Assembly (NCBI GenBank): GCA_045532715.1
Contig: JAZSGM010000147.1
Location: 1 to 12,462, forward strand
Source of the DNA: RGIG2041 sp045532715
GTDB taxonomy: Bacteria > Bacillota > Clostridia > UBA1381 > UMGS1253
Length of the DNA: 12,462 bases
Direction: 5' to 3'
Below, one piece after another: positions 7,179 to 12,462 of this stretch. Position numbers and translations under genes: made by a program. The stretch's first letter is position 1. Every line of letters starts with the position of its first letter. The notes under the pieces are model-generated. The model saw nothing but the letters and a program-made list of their open reading frames with translations, searched no databases and was not told where the DNA came from.

Positions 7179-7207
7179 AGCATAGCGCAAAACGTTTAAG
7201 CAGGCAA
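7179..7207 (-). promoter_or_regulatory. Promoter of the HTH-SOR fusion gene
   Basis: On the minus strand, -35 TTGCCT (7202-7207) and -10 TATGCT (7179-7184) are 17 bases apart, about 22 bases before the start codon. It lies between the end of the MFS gene at 7225 and the regulator. No terminator is visible in the gap, so read-through from the upstream operon is also possible. Confidence 0.6.
7190..7197. promoter_or_regulatory. Candidate autoregulatory operator between -35 and -10
   Basis: AAACGTTT, a perfect 8-bp palindrome, sits centrally in the spacer of the regulator's promoter, where a bound XRE dimer would repress transcription. The short length keeps confidence low. Confidence 0.3.
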
Positions 7208-7224
7208 TCCACGAACCGTACACC

Positions 7225-8460
7225 TTAGCGTTTTTTAAAATACCGCTTCATATACAAAATCACCATCGCGCCTGCAAGCGGAAAGATAGCAGAAATTAGA
7301 AGACCTGCGCGCATACCGACCTGCTCGGCGCCGATGTGCAGCGCTTGTGCCAAATCAGCGGCAAAGCCGCTTGCACCGATGGTATCCGACAGAATACCAA
7401 CCAGCTGCGGCGCAACAGATGCGCCCATATCGCCGCCCGCCGCCATCAGCGCGTATACCGCCACACCGGCACCGGGAAATTTTTCGCCGACAAAAATAAT
7501 CGTACCCGGCCAAAGCATCGAAACACAAAAGCCCGTTGCCATGCAAGCCAAAAGTCCGATCATCGGATTTAAGCTAAGACTCGCCGTCATATAACAAACA
7601 CTCGCCCCAAGCATCCCCATAAGCATCACATTTAATATTTTACTTCCGTACTTAGCATAAAGCGAGCGCCCGAAGCCCAAAAGTGCGGCAAACACAGCAA
7701 AGCCTAAAATATCGCCGATGACCTTCGATACGCCGAGCGCGCTTTCCACAAAGCTCGATGCCCACAAAGTCATCGTACACTCTGTCGCACCGCCGAGAAA
7801 CAGACACACAAAGCAAATCACCAATCCCGGGCAGAAAAGCTTTTCTCCCTTGCCCGTATCACCACCAAGCTCCATCGGCGGAAGCTTTGCCCAGGCAAAT
7901 AAAACAGATGCTGTCAGCGGTATAACCGACAGTAAAATCGGCAGCCAATACCAGTTTTCTCTGCCGATCAGCTTTAAAAACAGCGTGCTGAAAATCACAA
8001 CACCTACCACACCCCAGGCATACATCGAATGCAGCTTGCTCATTTCACGTTCGGGATTTTCGCTCGGAATCGCCGCAATCACCGGACTGGCGAGCACCTC
8101 ATTCAAGCCTGCGGAAATCGAGAAAACCACCGTGCCGATGACAATCCATATGTATGTCGCCTGCGGAAAAATTGCCGGAAAAATACCGTAAATCAAAAGT
8201 CCACAGAAGGTAAACATCGGCATAAGACGCACGGTCTTATGTATCGGAAACAGCTTTGTAAAAAAGGTGAACACCAAATCGATGAGCAGCTGCGTCGAAA
8301 AGCAAACCACCGCCAAAAGACCGAGTAGCGTATACGAAATGCCGTACACCTCGCGGAAGGTCACAAACAAAAGCGGCGACAGGCTCGAAACCACCGCCAA
8401 CGCGATGTTTGAACTGTAACAGGCATATCTTGCCAGATTGTATTCATTTTTCTTATTCAT
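7225..8460 (-). CDS. Major facilitator superfamily permease (FHS/fucose-permease-like)
   Basis: A 411-residue membrane protein with about 12 hydrophobic segments. SAGLNEVLASPVIAA (116-130) followed by LHSMYAWG (143-150) resembles the Asn- and His-containing signature of the fucose/galactose/H+ symporter branch of MFS. This is my reading of motifs, not an alignment. The ATG at 8460 overlaps the stop of the P-loop protein gene by four bases (ATGA), so the two are probably translationally coupled. It is the last gene of the six-gene operon and has no terminator after it. The substrate is unknown; none of the operon neighbours is a sugar enzyme, so metabolite or drug export is equally possible. 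Confidence 0.87.
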   Translation of the reverse strand: MNKKNEYNLARYACYSSNIALAVVSSLSPLLFVTFREVYGISYTLLGLLAVVCFSTQLLIDLVFTFFTKLFPIHKTVRLMPMFTFCGLLIYGIFPAIFPQATYIWIVIGTVVFSISAGLNEVLASPVIAAIPSENPEREMSKLHSMYAWGVVGVVIFSTLFLKLIGRENWYWLPILLSVIPLTASVLFAWAKLPPMELGGDTGKGEKLFCPGLVICFVCLFLGGATECTMTLWASSFVESALGVSKVIGDILGFAVFAALLGFGRSLYAKYGSKILNVMLMGMLGASVCYMTASLSLNPMIGLLACMATGFCVSMLWPGTIIFVGEKFPGAGVAVYALMAAGGDMGASVAPQLVGILSDTIGASGFAADLAQALHIGAEQVGMRAGLLISAIFPLAGAMVILYMKRYFKKR

Positions 8461-8951
8461 GCTGACACCTCTTCTAAATATGCATCCGCTTCCGCGCGCG
8501 ATTTAAAAATCAGAATATTCTTTTCGTTTTCATATTTTGAAAGCAACTCATAAATTTTTGGCAAGGCTTCACTGCGAAAATCCAGAATCCACTGCCGGAA
8601 TTCCTCGTCGAATACATCCTCGACCCACGGCAAATCCTCGTGCACCGTACCGACGCGCGCCGCCGCACCGGCAAGGCATACCTCCACCGGATAGTCGAGC
8701 AGAATCACCGTATCACACGCGCGCAGGCGCAGCTCCAGCGTGCGCTGATAGTTGCCGTCGATAATCCAGCGCGCCTTTTGCACGATTTTCGATAGCCTTA
8801 CATCAAATTCTTCTCTTGTGATATTGGTTTTATCCGGCTTGTGCCAGATTTGGTCTAAATAATACAGCGGCAGCCCGGTCTTGTCGCGCAGCTTGCGCGC
8901 AAACACGCTTTTTCCTGCACCCGAGCAGCCGATAATCATAATTTTTTGCAA
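8457..8951 (-). CDS. P-loop nucleotide kinase-like protein (topology-modulation/FlaR type)
   Basis: A 164-residue P-loop NTPase. Walker A is GCSGAGKS (8-15), followed by YLDQIWHKP (31-39), IIDGNYQRTL (63-72) and VILLDYP (82-88). This arrangement is typical of small adenylate-kinase-like proteins often annotated as DNA topology modulation protein, a name with little experimental basis. The start is TTG at 8951: AAGGGGA lies seven bases upstream of it, whereas the internal ATG four codons later would be too far from that site and too close to the P-loop strand. It begins two bases after the TfoX-like stop and overlaps the MFS gene by four bases. The cellular role and nucleotide substrate are unknown. 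Confidence 0.87.
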   Translation of the reverse strand: MQKIMIIGCSGAGKSVFARKLRDKTGLPLYYLDQIWHKPDKTNITREEFDVRLSKIVQKARWIIDGNYQRTLELRLRACDTVILLDYPVEVCLAGAAARVGTVHEDLPWVEDVFDEEFRQWILDFRSEALPKIYELLSKYENEKNILIFKSRAEADAYLEEVSA

Positions 8952-8953
8952 TG

Positions 8954-9271
8954 TTATTTCCCCTTTTTCTTCGGTGCCGGAAGCTCATGAAGCATCGCAT
9001 CAAAGAGCGCCGCCAAAAATGCGCGGTCGTCCACAGTATCGACGCGCAGCATCTCCTTTGCCCCCGCATAGGGCAGCTCATATTCCGCATCCGGCAGCAT
9101 GGAAATTGCCGAAGGCACCGGCTTAACAAGCAGTCGGTCATCGCAGATATATGCCGCGATTTTACCTTGATAGTATAGGATGTATTCCCCCATCATCGCC
9201 CGATGCGTGATCCCGTCCAGGCCGGACAGCTGTTCTAATATAAATTCCAGATACGCCTTACTCGATGCCAT
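8954..9271 (-). CDS. TfoX/Sxy N-terminal-domain protein
   Basis: A 105-residue protein consisting only of the TfoX_N domain. Recognisable pieces are AMMGEYILYYQGK (25-37), the following IAAYICDDRLLVKP (38-51) and YELPYAGAKEMLRVD (64-78). The founding Sxy/TfoX proteins regulate competence in Gammaproteobacteria and carry a second C-terminal domain that is missing here. Stand-alone clostridial members are common and have no proven link to competence. A Lys-rich tail (PKKKGK) ends the protein. The ATG at 9271 has AAGGAGAAGG just upstream. The next gene begins two bases after its stop, so it is firmly inside the operon. Confidence 0.88.
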   Translation of the reverse strand: MASSKAYLEFILEQLSGLDGITHRAMMGEYILYYQGKIAAYICDDRLLVKPVPSAISMLPDAEYELPYAGAKEMLRVDTVDDRAFLAALFDAMLHELPAPKKKGK

Positions 9272-9287
9272 AGCCTTCTCCTTTTAA

Positions 9288-9593
9288 TCACTCATCTAAA
9301 GCCTCTATATAAAAGCTCACCGGGCGAAAGCCGTCATTGCACGAAATCATCGCCGACTTCGGATTTTGCATCCAGCCGTCATAGATATTTTCGCCGCCGT
9401 GCGCAAGCGTCATCACAAACGCGGACATGCTCTCCCACGCGCTGTCGCACAGTCCGTCCGGCTTTTGCCAGCCGTTTGCGATAAACACCTGACCTTCGCG
9501 CAAATCGCAGGCGTGTTCTATCGGATTTTCATATTTTGCAATCAAATCCTCGTGTCGTACCATTTTCATTACGGTAATTCTGCACTTTTTCAT
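9288..9593 (-). CDS. TIGR04076 family small protein
   Basis: A 101-residue protein that I recognise as the TIGR04076 family, a conserved small family of unknown function frequent in Clostridia. The shared pattern is visible: KCRITVMK at the start (3-10), Cys29, LREGQVFIANG (31-41), PDGLCDSAW (45-53) and the C-terminal CNDGFRPVSFYIE (85-97). The invariant-looking cysteines (Cys4, Cys29, Cys49, Cys85) could bind a metal, but that is inference. The ATG at 9593 has AGAGG eight bases upstream, inside the end of the MmcQ/YjbR gene. A 16-base gap follows before the TfoX-like gene. Confidence 0.83.
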   Translation of the reverse strand: MKKCRITVMKMVRHEDLIAKYENPIEHACDLREGQVFIANGWQKPDGLCDSAWESMSAFVMTLAHGGENIYDGWMQNPKSAMISCNDGFRPVSFYIEALDE

Positions 9594-9597
9594 AAGA

Positions 9598-9963
9598 TTA
9601 CCTCTCTTTTTTCTTCGTCAGATTAAAGCTGATATCTATAAGCCCCTGCACTTGTCCATCTTCTACACTGCCGTCTAAAAGAACAGAAATCCATTTCCCC
9701 TTATGCATATGATATGCAGGAAAAAAACCCGGCTTTGCAAGCAGCCCGCTAAGCAAAACGGTGTCACATTTTACATTCATCACATCCACGCCGCCGTCTT
9801 TCTCTATACCGAATTTGCGCTTCGGCAGATGCATCATCACCGCAAACCATTTGCGCGTGTCGGCATGCCGATACACAGCGTAGCCTGGATATTGCATCCA
9901 CGGATAATCCGGCGCACAGCCGTATAGCTTTTCTATATGCGTTTCTATGGCTTCTCTGGTCAT
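9598..9963 (-). CDS. MmcQ/YjbR family protein
   Basis: A 121-residue protein of the MmcQ/YjbR family, a cyclophilin-like-fold or CyaY-like small domain often annotated as DNA-binding on structural grounds only. Typical features are ARKWF-like DTRKWFAVMM (35-44), NVKCDT (63-68) and the C-terminal block FPAYHMHKGKWISVLLDGSV (81-100). The length is normal for the family. The ATG at 9963 follows TAGGAGAACGCAT, a good ribosome binding site, and lies 10 bases after the metallopeptidase stop. The Lys-rich end (TKKKER) overlaps the ribosome binding site of the next gene. Function is unproven. Confidence 0.87.
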   Translation of the reverse strand: MTREAIETHIEKLYGCAPDYPWMQYPGYAVYRHADTRKWFAVMMHLPKRKFGIEKDGGVDVMNVKCDTVLLSGLLAKPGFFPAYHMHKGKWISVLLDGSVEDGQVQGLIDISFNLTKKKER

Positions 9964-9973
9964 ATGCGTTCTC

Positions 9974-10516
9974 CTATCTGAGCGAAATGCGCTTCAGCTG
10001 ACCGCGCAGCGCCTTCCAATCCGGGCAAACCTTTTCCAGCTCGGCATAAAACAGCCCGGAATGGTTCTGCTGCAAAAAATGTGTAAACTCGTGATGTACA
10101 ACATATTCGATGCATTCGAGCGGTGCATACTGAAGCGCGGTGTTAAAGGTTAAAATGCCCTGCTTTGCGCGGCAGTTCCCCCACTGCGATACCATTTTGC
10201 GAAATCGGATTTGCGGAAATGCAATCCCAAGCCTTTCATAGTACGGATAGACCTTTTTGCAAACGCCGAGCACCACCTCGCGGATTTCTCCCTCCGCAAA
10301 GCACTGCGTCGGTGCAGGCTTTGCCGCATATTTCGCCTGCGCGCGCAAAATCAGCTCCGCTCTTGACAAAACAAATTCGTCAATGACCGACTGCGGCACA
10401 AGACGCGGTGCCGATACATGTACGCTCCCGTCCGGCTTGATGCGCAGGTTGATGTTTTTCACCCTTTTGCGCTCCAGGTCATAGGTGATATTGTATTTTT
10501 CAATGGTTCGAAGCAT
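9974..10516 (-). CDS. YgjP/WLM-like zinc metallopeptidase (M48-type, DUF45)
   Basis: First gene of the six-gene operon, 180 residues. The zinc site is HHEFTHFLQQNHSG (141-154): His142, Glu143 and His146 form HExxH, and His152 is a likely further ligand. Upstream, SQWGNCRAKQGILTFNTAL (110-128) is the hallmark block of the YgjP-like family, and the first 60 residues carry the N-terminal beta-rich part (IKPDGSVHVSAP at 26-37). The length is at the short end of the family. Members are related to SprT/Wss1 proteases, and some are encoded near type I restriction systems; none is seen here. The ATG at 10516 is preceded by GCAGGTG. The final residues (RISLR) end 10 bases before the next start. Confidence 0.88.
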   Translation of the reverse strand: MLRTIEKYNITYDLERKRVKNINLRIKPDGSVHVSAPRLVPQSVIDEFVLSRAELILRAQAKYAAKPAPTQCFAEGEIREVVLGVCKKVYPYYERLGIAFPQIRFRKMVSQWGNCRAKQGILTFNTALQYAPLECIEYVVHHEFTHFLQQNHSGLFYAELEKVCPDWKALRGQLKRISLR

Positions 10517-10546
10517 AACGCACCTGCCAAATGTGTTGATTCGTCC

Positions 10547-10564
10547 TGCGTTTATACAAACGCA
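10547..10564. promoter_or_regulatory. Inverted repeat in the early leader of the metallopeptidase operon
   Basis: TGCGTTT ATAC AAACGCA is a perfect 7+7 inverted repeat with a 4-base centre, starting about 12 bases downstream of the -10 box. It could be an operator blocking elongation of the initial complex or a leader hairpin in the RNA. There is no T-run after it, so it is not a terminator. Confidence 0.45.
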
Positions 10565-10576
10565 CTTTCAAGGCTT

Positions 10577-10605
10577 ATTTTAGCACAAAACTTCCTGCGA
10601 CTCAA
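10577..10605 (-). promoter_or_regulatory. Promoter of the six-gene metallopeptidase-to-MFS operon
   Basis: On the minus strand, -35 TTGAGT (10600-10605) and -10 TAAAAT (10577-10582) are 17 bases apart, with an extended -10 TG (TGCTAAAAT). The expected start near 10570 gives a leader of about 54 nt. Confidence 0.78.
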
Positions 10606-10608
10606 TAC

Positions 10609-10622
10609 GAAAACAAGTTTTC
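10609..10622. promoter_or_regulatory. Palindrome between the two divergent promoters
   Basis: GAAAAC AA GTTTTC is a perfect 6+6 inverted repeat between the back-to-back -35 boxes (10600-10605 minus, 10645-10650 plus). A regulator bound there could control both directions. It shares TACGAAAA and GTTT with the repeat upstream of the sugar-operon promoter. It is suggestive only. Confidence 0.3.
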
Positions 10623-10644
10623 TTCCCCCTTTTTTGCGCGCTTC

Positions 10645-10673
10645 TTGACGGCTCACGGCAAATCTAATATAAT
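10645..10673 (+). promoter_or_regulatory. Promoter of the phosphoesterase/TIM-barrel gene
   Basis: -35 TTGACG (10645-10650) and a perfect -10 TATAAT (10668-10673) are 17 bases apart. The expected start is near 10680, about 28 bases before the ATG at 10708. The promoter occupies the stretch that would be coding if translation began at the in-frame TTG at 10645, which settles the start in favour of 10708. Confidence 0.87.
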
Positions 10674-10707
10674 AAAGGTAAAACAAACAAGGAAGGATTC
10701 CCGTTTT

Positions 10708-12189
10708 ATGAAAATTGCTGTTGTTTGTGATTTACATTTACCTCTGTTAAAGTCTGCAGCGCAATATGCCGTTTTAGACTGGATGGTGCAGAATATACAA
10801 GACGAAAAAGCGGATTTAACCGTTGTTGCCGGTGATGTGTGCGCAGGCGGAGATCTTGAGGCATTGGAGTATTATTTAGAAAAAACAAGTGCGCTCAATC
10901 AACTGTTTTTGCTTGGCAACGCAGACATTCGTGACCCGCTTTCCAGAGAGGAAATCCTAAGTAAATACAATCAAAGCCGCGCAATGGATTTTTGCGGCCA
11001 CCGCATTGTGGGCATCAGCATGCCATATACTGCCTTCACCGAAGAAGACAAAGCTTTACTTTCAGATTGCCGGGACGGCGACCTTGTGTTTATGCATCAC
11101 AATTTTGATGCCCTTAAAGAAGAAAGCCGTGCTTTTTTTTCAGATATTCTCGCCCGAAAATCGCTTTTGGTGATTCACGGGCATAAGCATATGGAAATGG
11201 AAAGCAGCATCGGTAAAACAAATCTCATCGGCGTTGCAGGTCTCGACCCGGACAAGGCAAAGGGTCTGCCGTGCGTTACCTATTTTGAATTTGACAAAAA
11301 CGGTTTTACAAAATATAACCGCTATTTTGAAACAGATAAATCCGCAGTGGAAGATGTGCTGGGTCACATCGGAATTTCGTGCTTCCATCCCGAAACCGAC
11401 ATAGATTATGCGGTGGAGAACAATATTAAAAACATAGAAATTCAACTCAGAAAAGATGCGGATTTGGAACGATTTGACATTCTGAAAGAAAAAGTTGCAC
11501 ACTGGCGGAAAAACGGCGGAACATACCTTTCCTGCCACTTGCCGGAATTGAGGCTGACCGACGGTGTCCTGCAAGGCACAGAGCGTTGGTATAAAGCAAT
11601 AGAGCTCCTTTCGGAGCTGAAGCCGGATGGTGTAACCGTCCACGTACCACGCGCGCAAATCAAAGATATGCTCGTAGACGGCACCTACTGGAGAATGTAT
11701 CTTACGCACTTTACGAAAGGCTTAAAAAAGCTCCCGCCCCATACGAAAATCGGCATTGAAAATTTGCACATGGTGAAAGGTCACAACACAAACGATGCCG
11801 AGCGTCTCTTCGGTATTGTGCCTGAAGAGTGCCTGATGTGGATTGATGCACTGAATGTATATCTGGGTGAAAACCGCGTCGGTGCGTTGCTCGATGTCGG
11901 ACATGCAACAAACAACTCCGTTTTGCGCGAAAGATACCCGAGAAGTGTATGGTATGAAATCATGGGCAAACGCCTCGTTGCCTACCATGCGCACCAGGTT
12001 GCCCGCGTACCGGAGGGGCTTGCAAACCACCATGCAATCTCGGATTGGCTCGGCATGACGATTTCCTACGCCTCCTTTTTCTGGGCATGGCAAAACAACC
12101 GCATAAACCATGTGCCGGTATTTCTTGAAATGCAAACCAAAGAAAACTGTGACATAAGCATCAAAGCATTAAGGGCAATGCTGGATTAA
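10708..12189 (+). CDS. Calcineurin-like phosphoesterase fused to a xylose-isomerase-like TIM barrel
   Basis: A 493-residue two-domain protein. Residues 1-205 are a metallophosphoesterase: DLH (8-10), VVAGDV (39-44), LGNAD (69-73, where most members have GNHD), FMHHNF (128-133) and IHGHKHME (156-163) give the usual metal-binding series. Residues about 215-493 look like an AP-endonuclease-2/xylose-isomerase-like TIM barrel with a full set of candidate metal ligands: His277 in SCHLPE, His312 in VHVP, Glu351 in IGIENLH, Asp396 and His399 in LDVGHA, His427/429 in YHAHQ, His442 in NHHAISDW, Glu474 in FLEMQ. The ATG has AGGAAGGA ten bases upstream. It is transcribed alone and divergently from the metallopeptidase operon. 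DNA repair and sugar-phosphate metabolism are both possible; no signal peptide is seen. Confidence 0.87.
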   Translation: MKIAVVCDLHLPLLKSAAQYAVLDWMVQNIQDEKADLTVVAGDVCAGGDLEALEYYLEKTSALNQLFLLGNADIRDPLSREEILSKYNQSRAMDFCGHRIVGISMPYTAFTEEDKALLSDCRDGDLVFMHHNFDALKEESRAFFSDILARKSLLVIHGHKHMEMESSIGKTNLIGVAGLDPDKAKGLPCVTYFEFDKNGFTKYNRYFETDKSAVEDVLGHIGISCFHPETDIDYAVENNIKNIEIQLRKDADLERFDILKEKVAHWRKNGGTYLSCHLPELRLTDGVLQGTERWYKAIELLSELKPDGVTVHVPRAQIKDMLVDGTYWRMYLTHFTKGLKKLPPHTKIGIENLHMVKGHNTNDAERLFGIVPEECLMWIDALNVYLGENRVGALLDVGHATNNSVLRERYPRSVWYEIMGKRLVAYHAHQVARVPEGLANHHAISDWLGMTISYASFFWAWQNNRINHVPVFLEMQTKENCDISIKALRAMLD

Positions 12190-12197
12190 ATGAACAA

Positions 12198-12259
12198 AAA
12201 ACCGCATCTGAAGGGCGCCTTCACTTAGGGAGAAATCGGTTTTAGCCGGTAATTTACCG
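12198..12259 (+). other. Hairpin-rich stretch after the phosphoesterase/TIM-barrel gene
   Basis: Three small inverted repeats follow the stop codon: TGAAGG GCG CCTTCA (12209-12223), an outer AAACCG/CGGTTT pair (12199-12204 with 12238-12243) that ends in a short T-run, and CGGTAA T TTACCG (12247-12259). The outer pair plus T-run may be a weak first terminator. Nothing here looks coding. Confidence 0.4.
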
Positions 12260-12279
12260 AAAATAGTGCACAAAAAAAA

Positions 12280-12310
12280 TGCATTATACGCGAGTATAAT
12301 GCAGATTTTT
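12280..12310 (+). terminator. Intrinsic terminator of the phosphoesterase/TIM-barrel gene
   Basis: TGCATTATAC GCGA GTATAATGCA forms a perfect 10-bp stem with a GNRA-type tetraloop, followed by GATTTTT. The eight A residues in front (12272-12279) would give a T-run on the other strand, so it can work in both directions. The stem is A/T-rich, which lowers its strength somewhat. Confidence 0.75.
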
Positions 12311-12311
12311 A

Positions 12312-12392
12312 TGTTTCTCTTTCCGACAAAATTCCTCGCCTAAAACTACCGAAGGTACCTTAAAAGGGAATAGTTTGGATGAAGAGCAAGGC
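12312..12392. other. Non-coding stretch between two hairpins, potentially structured
   Basis: No gene is supported here. Nested complementary pairs are visible: CTCTT (12317-12321) with AAGAG (12382-12386), GCCT (12339-12341 region) with AGGC (12389-12392), and AAACTA (12343-12348) with TAGTTT (12371-12376), the last enclosing AAGGTACCTT. The nesting is consistent with a folded RNA or a palindromic intergenic repeat. One copy is not enough to decide. Confidence 0.35.
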
Positions 12393-12430
12393 AAAAATGG
12401 TCGACATCCTTGCGGATATCGACCATTTTT
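12393..12430. repeat. Long near-perfect inverted repeat (terminator-like hairpin)
   Basis: AAAAATGGTCGA (12393-12404) pairs with TCGACCATTTTT (12419-12430). Inside are one mismatch and four more pairs (ATCC/GGAT) around a TTGC loop, giving 16 paired bases. The built-in A and T runs let it act as a terminator on either strand. It sits at the right end of the window, so which gene it serves cannot be told; a gene on the minus strand to the right is a candidate. Confidence 0.7.
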
Positions 12431-12462
12431 AACACAGCTATTCGCCAAAATATTTCTTTTTA

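Noticed and set aside
7718..8191. Long plus-strand open frame opposite the second MFS gene
   Set aside because: It lies wholly inside a well-supported membrane protein gene and its Pro/Ser/Thr-rich translation is the expected product of the opposite strand.
8954..9271. Calling the TfoX-like gene a competence regulator
   Set aside because: Only the N-terminal domain is present and no competence genes are nearby; Sxy function is established in Gammaproteobacteria only.
10645..10707. Upstream TTG start for the phosphoesterase/TIM-barrel gene
   Set aside because: This stretch contains the -35 and -10 boxes, and the phosphoesterase fold begins exactly at the ATG at 10708.
12349..12392. Resemblance of TTAAAAGGGAAT to part of a cobalamin riboswitch and of CCGAAGG to a glycine riboswitch
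   Set aside because: Only isolated words match; the rest of either conserved core (B12 box, or the second glycine motif) is missing and no gene follows on this strand in the window.
12288..12460. Minus-strand frame open for 58 codons from the right edge to a TAA at 12288
   Set aside because: It runs through both long hairpins, has no visible start or ribosome binding site in the window, and its translation shows no domain. It is better explained as a structured non-coding stretch, though a gene end entering from the right cannot be fully excluded.

Overview
The window reads as a piece of a Firmicutes/Clostridia chromosome, most likely a gut-type member of the Oscillospirales/Lachnospirales. 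This rests on moderate GC, GGAGG-type ribosome binding sites, sigma-A promoters with 17-bp spacers, tightly packed co-directional operons, and the protein families present. The genus cannot be fixed from the sequence. There is no sign of a phage, IS element, CRISPR array, tRNA or rRNA.

Region 1 (1-5700, minus strand) is one five-gene transcription unit. It starts from a strong promoter at 5653-5681 and has gaps of only 1-17 bp between genes. In order of transcription it encodes a CapA/PgsA-type metallophosphoesterase-fold protein, an FGGY sugar kinase, an L-fucose/L-arabinose isomerase-fold protein, a major facilitator permease, and the N-terminus of a neutral/alkaline-ceramidase-like protein that runs off the left edge. 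Uptake, isomerisation and phosphorylation of a sugar are clear in outline. The CapA-like and ceramidase-like members are unusual partners, so the substrate may be an unrecognised sugar or sugar conjugate.

Region 2 (5710-7210, minus strand) holds a two-gene neighbourhood. One gene is an XRE-type regulator fused to a complete desulfoferrodoxin/superoxide-reductase-like module with all nine metal ligands in place. The other, downstream, is a cysteine-rich membrane protein of unknown function. Each has its own promoter with a palindrome at or inside it. A bidirectional hairpin terminator at 5712-5736 separates this region from region 1.

Region 3 (7225-10605, minus strand) is a compact six-gene operon from a promoter at 10577-10605: a YgjP-like metallopeptidase, an MmcQ/YjbR protein, a TIGR04076 protein, a TfoX/Sxy N-domain protein, a P-loop nucleotide kinase-like protein and a second MFS permease. 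All are small accessory families whose joint role is not obvious.

Region 4 (10645-12462, plus strand) is transcribed divergently from region 3. It holds one gene that joins a calcineurin-like phosphoesterase to a xylose-isomerase/endonuclease-IV-like TIM barrel, both with their metal ligands. Downstream, the last 273 bases hold no convincing gene but several hairpins, including two near-perfect long ones that bracket a further potentially folded stretch.

The best candidates for undescribed biology are the HTH-superoxide-reductase fusion with its Cys-rich membrane neighbour, the CapA/ceramidase-like sugar operon, and the phosphoesterase-TIM barrel fusion.
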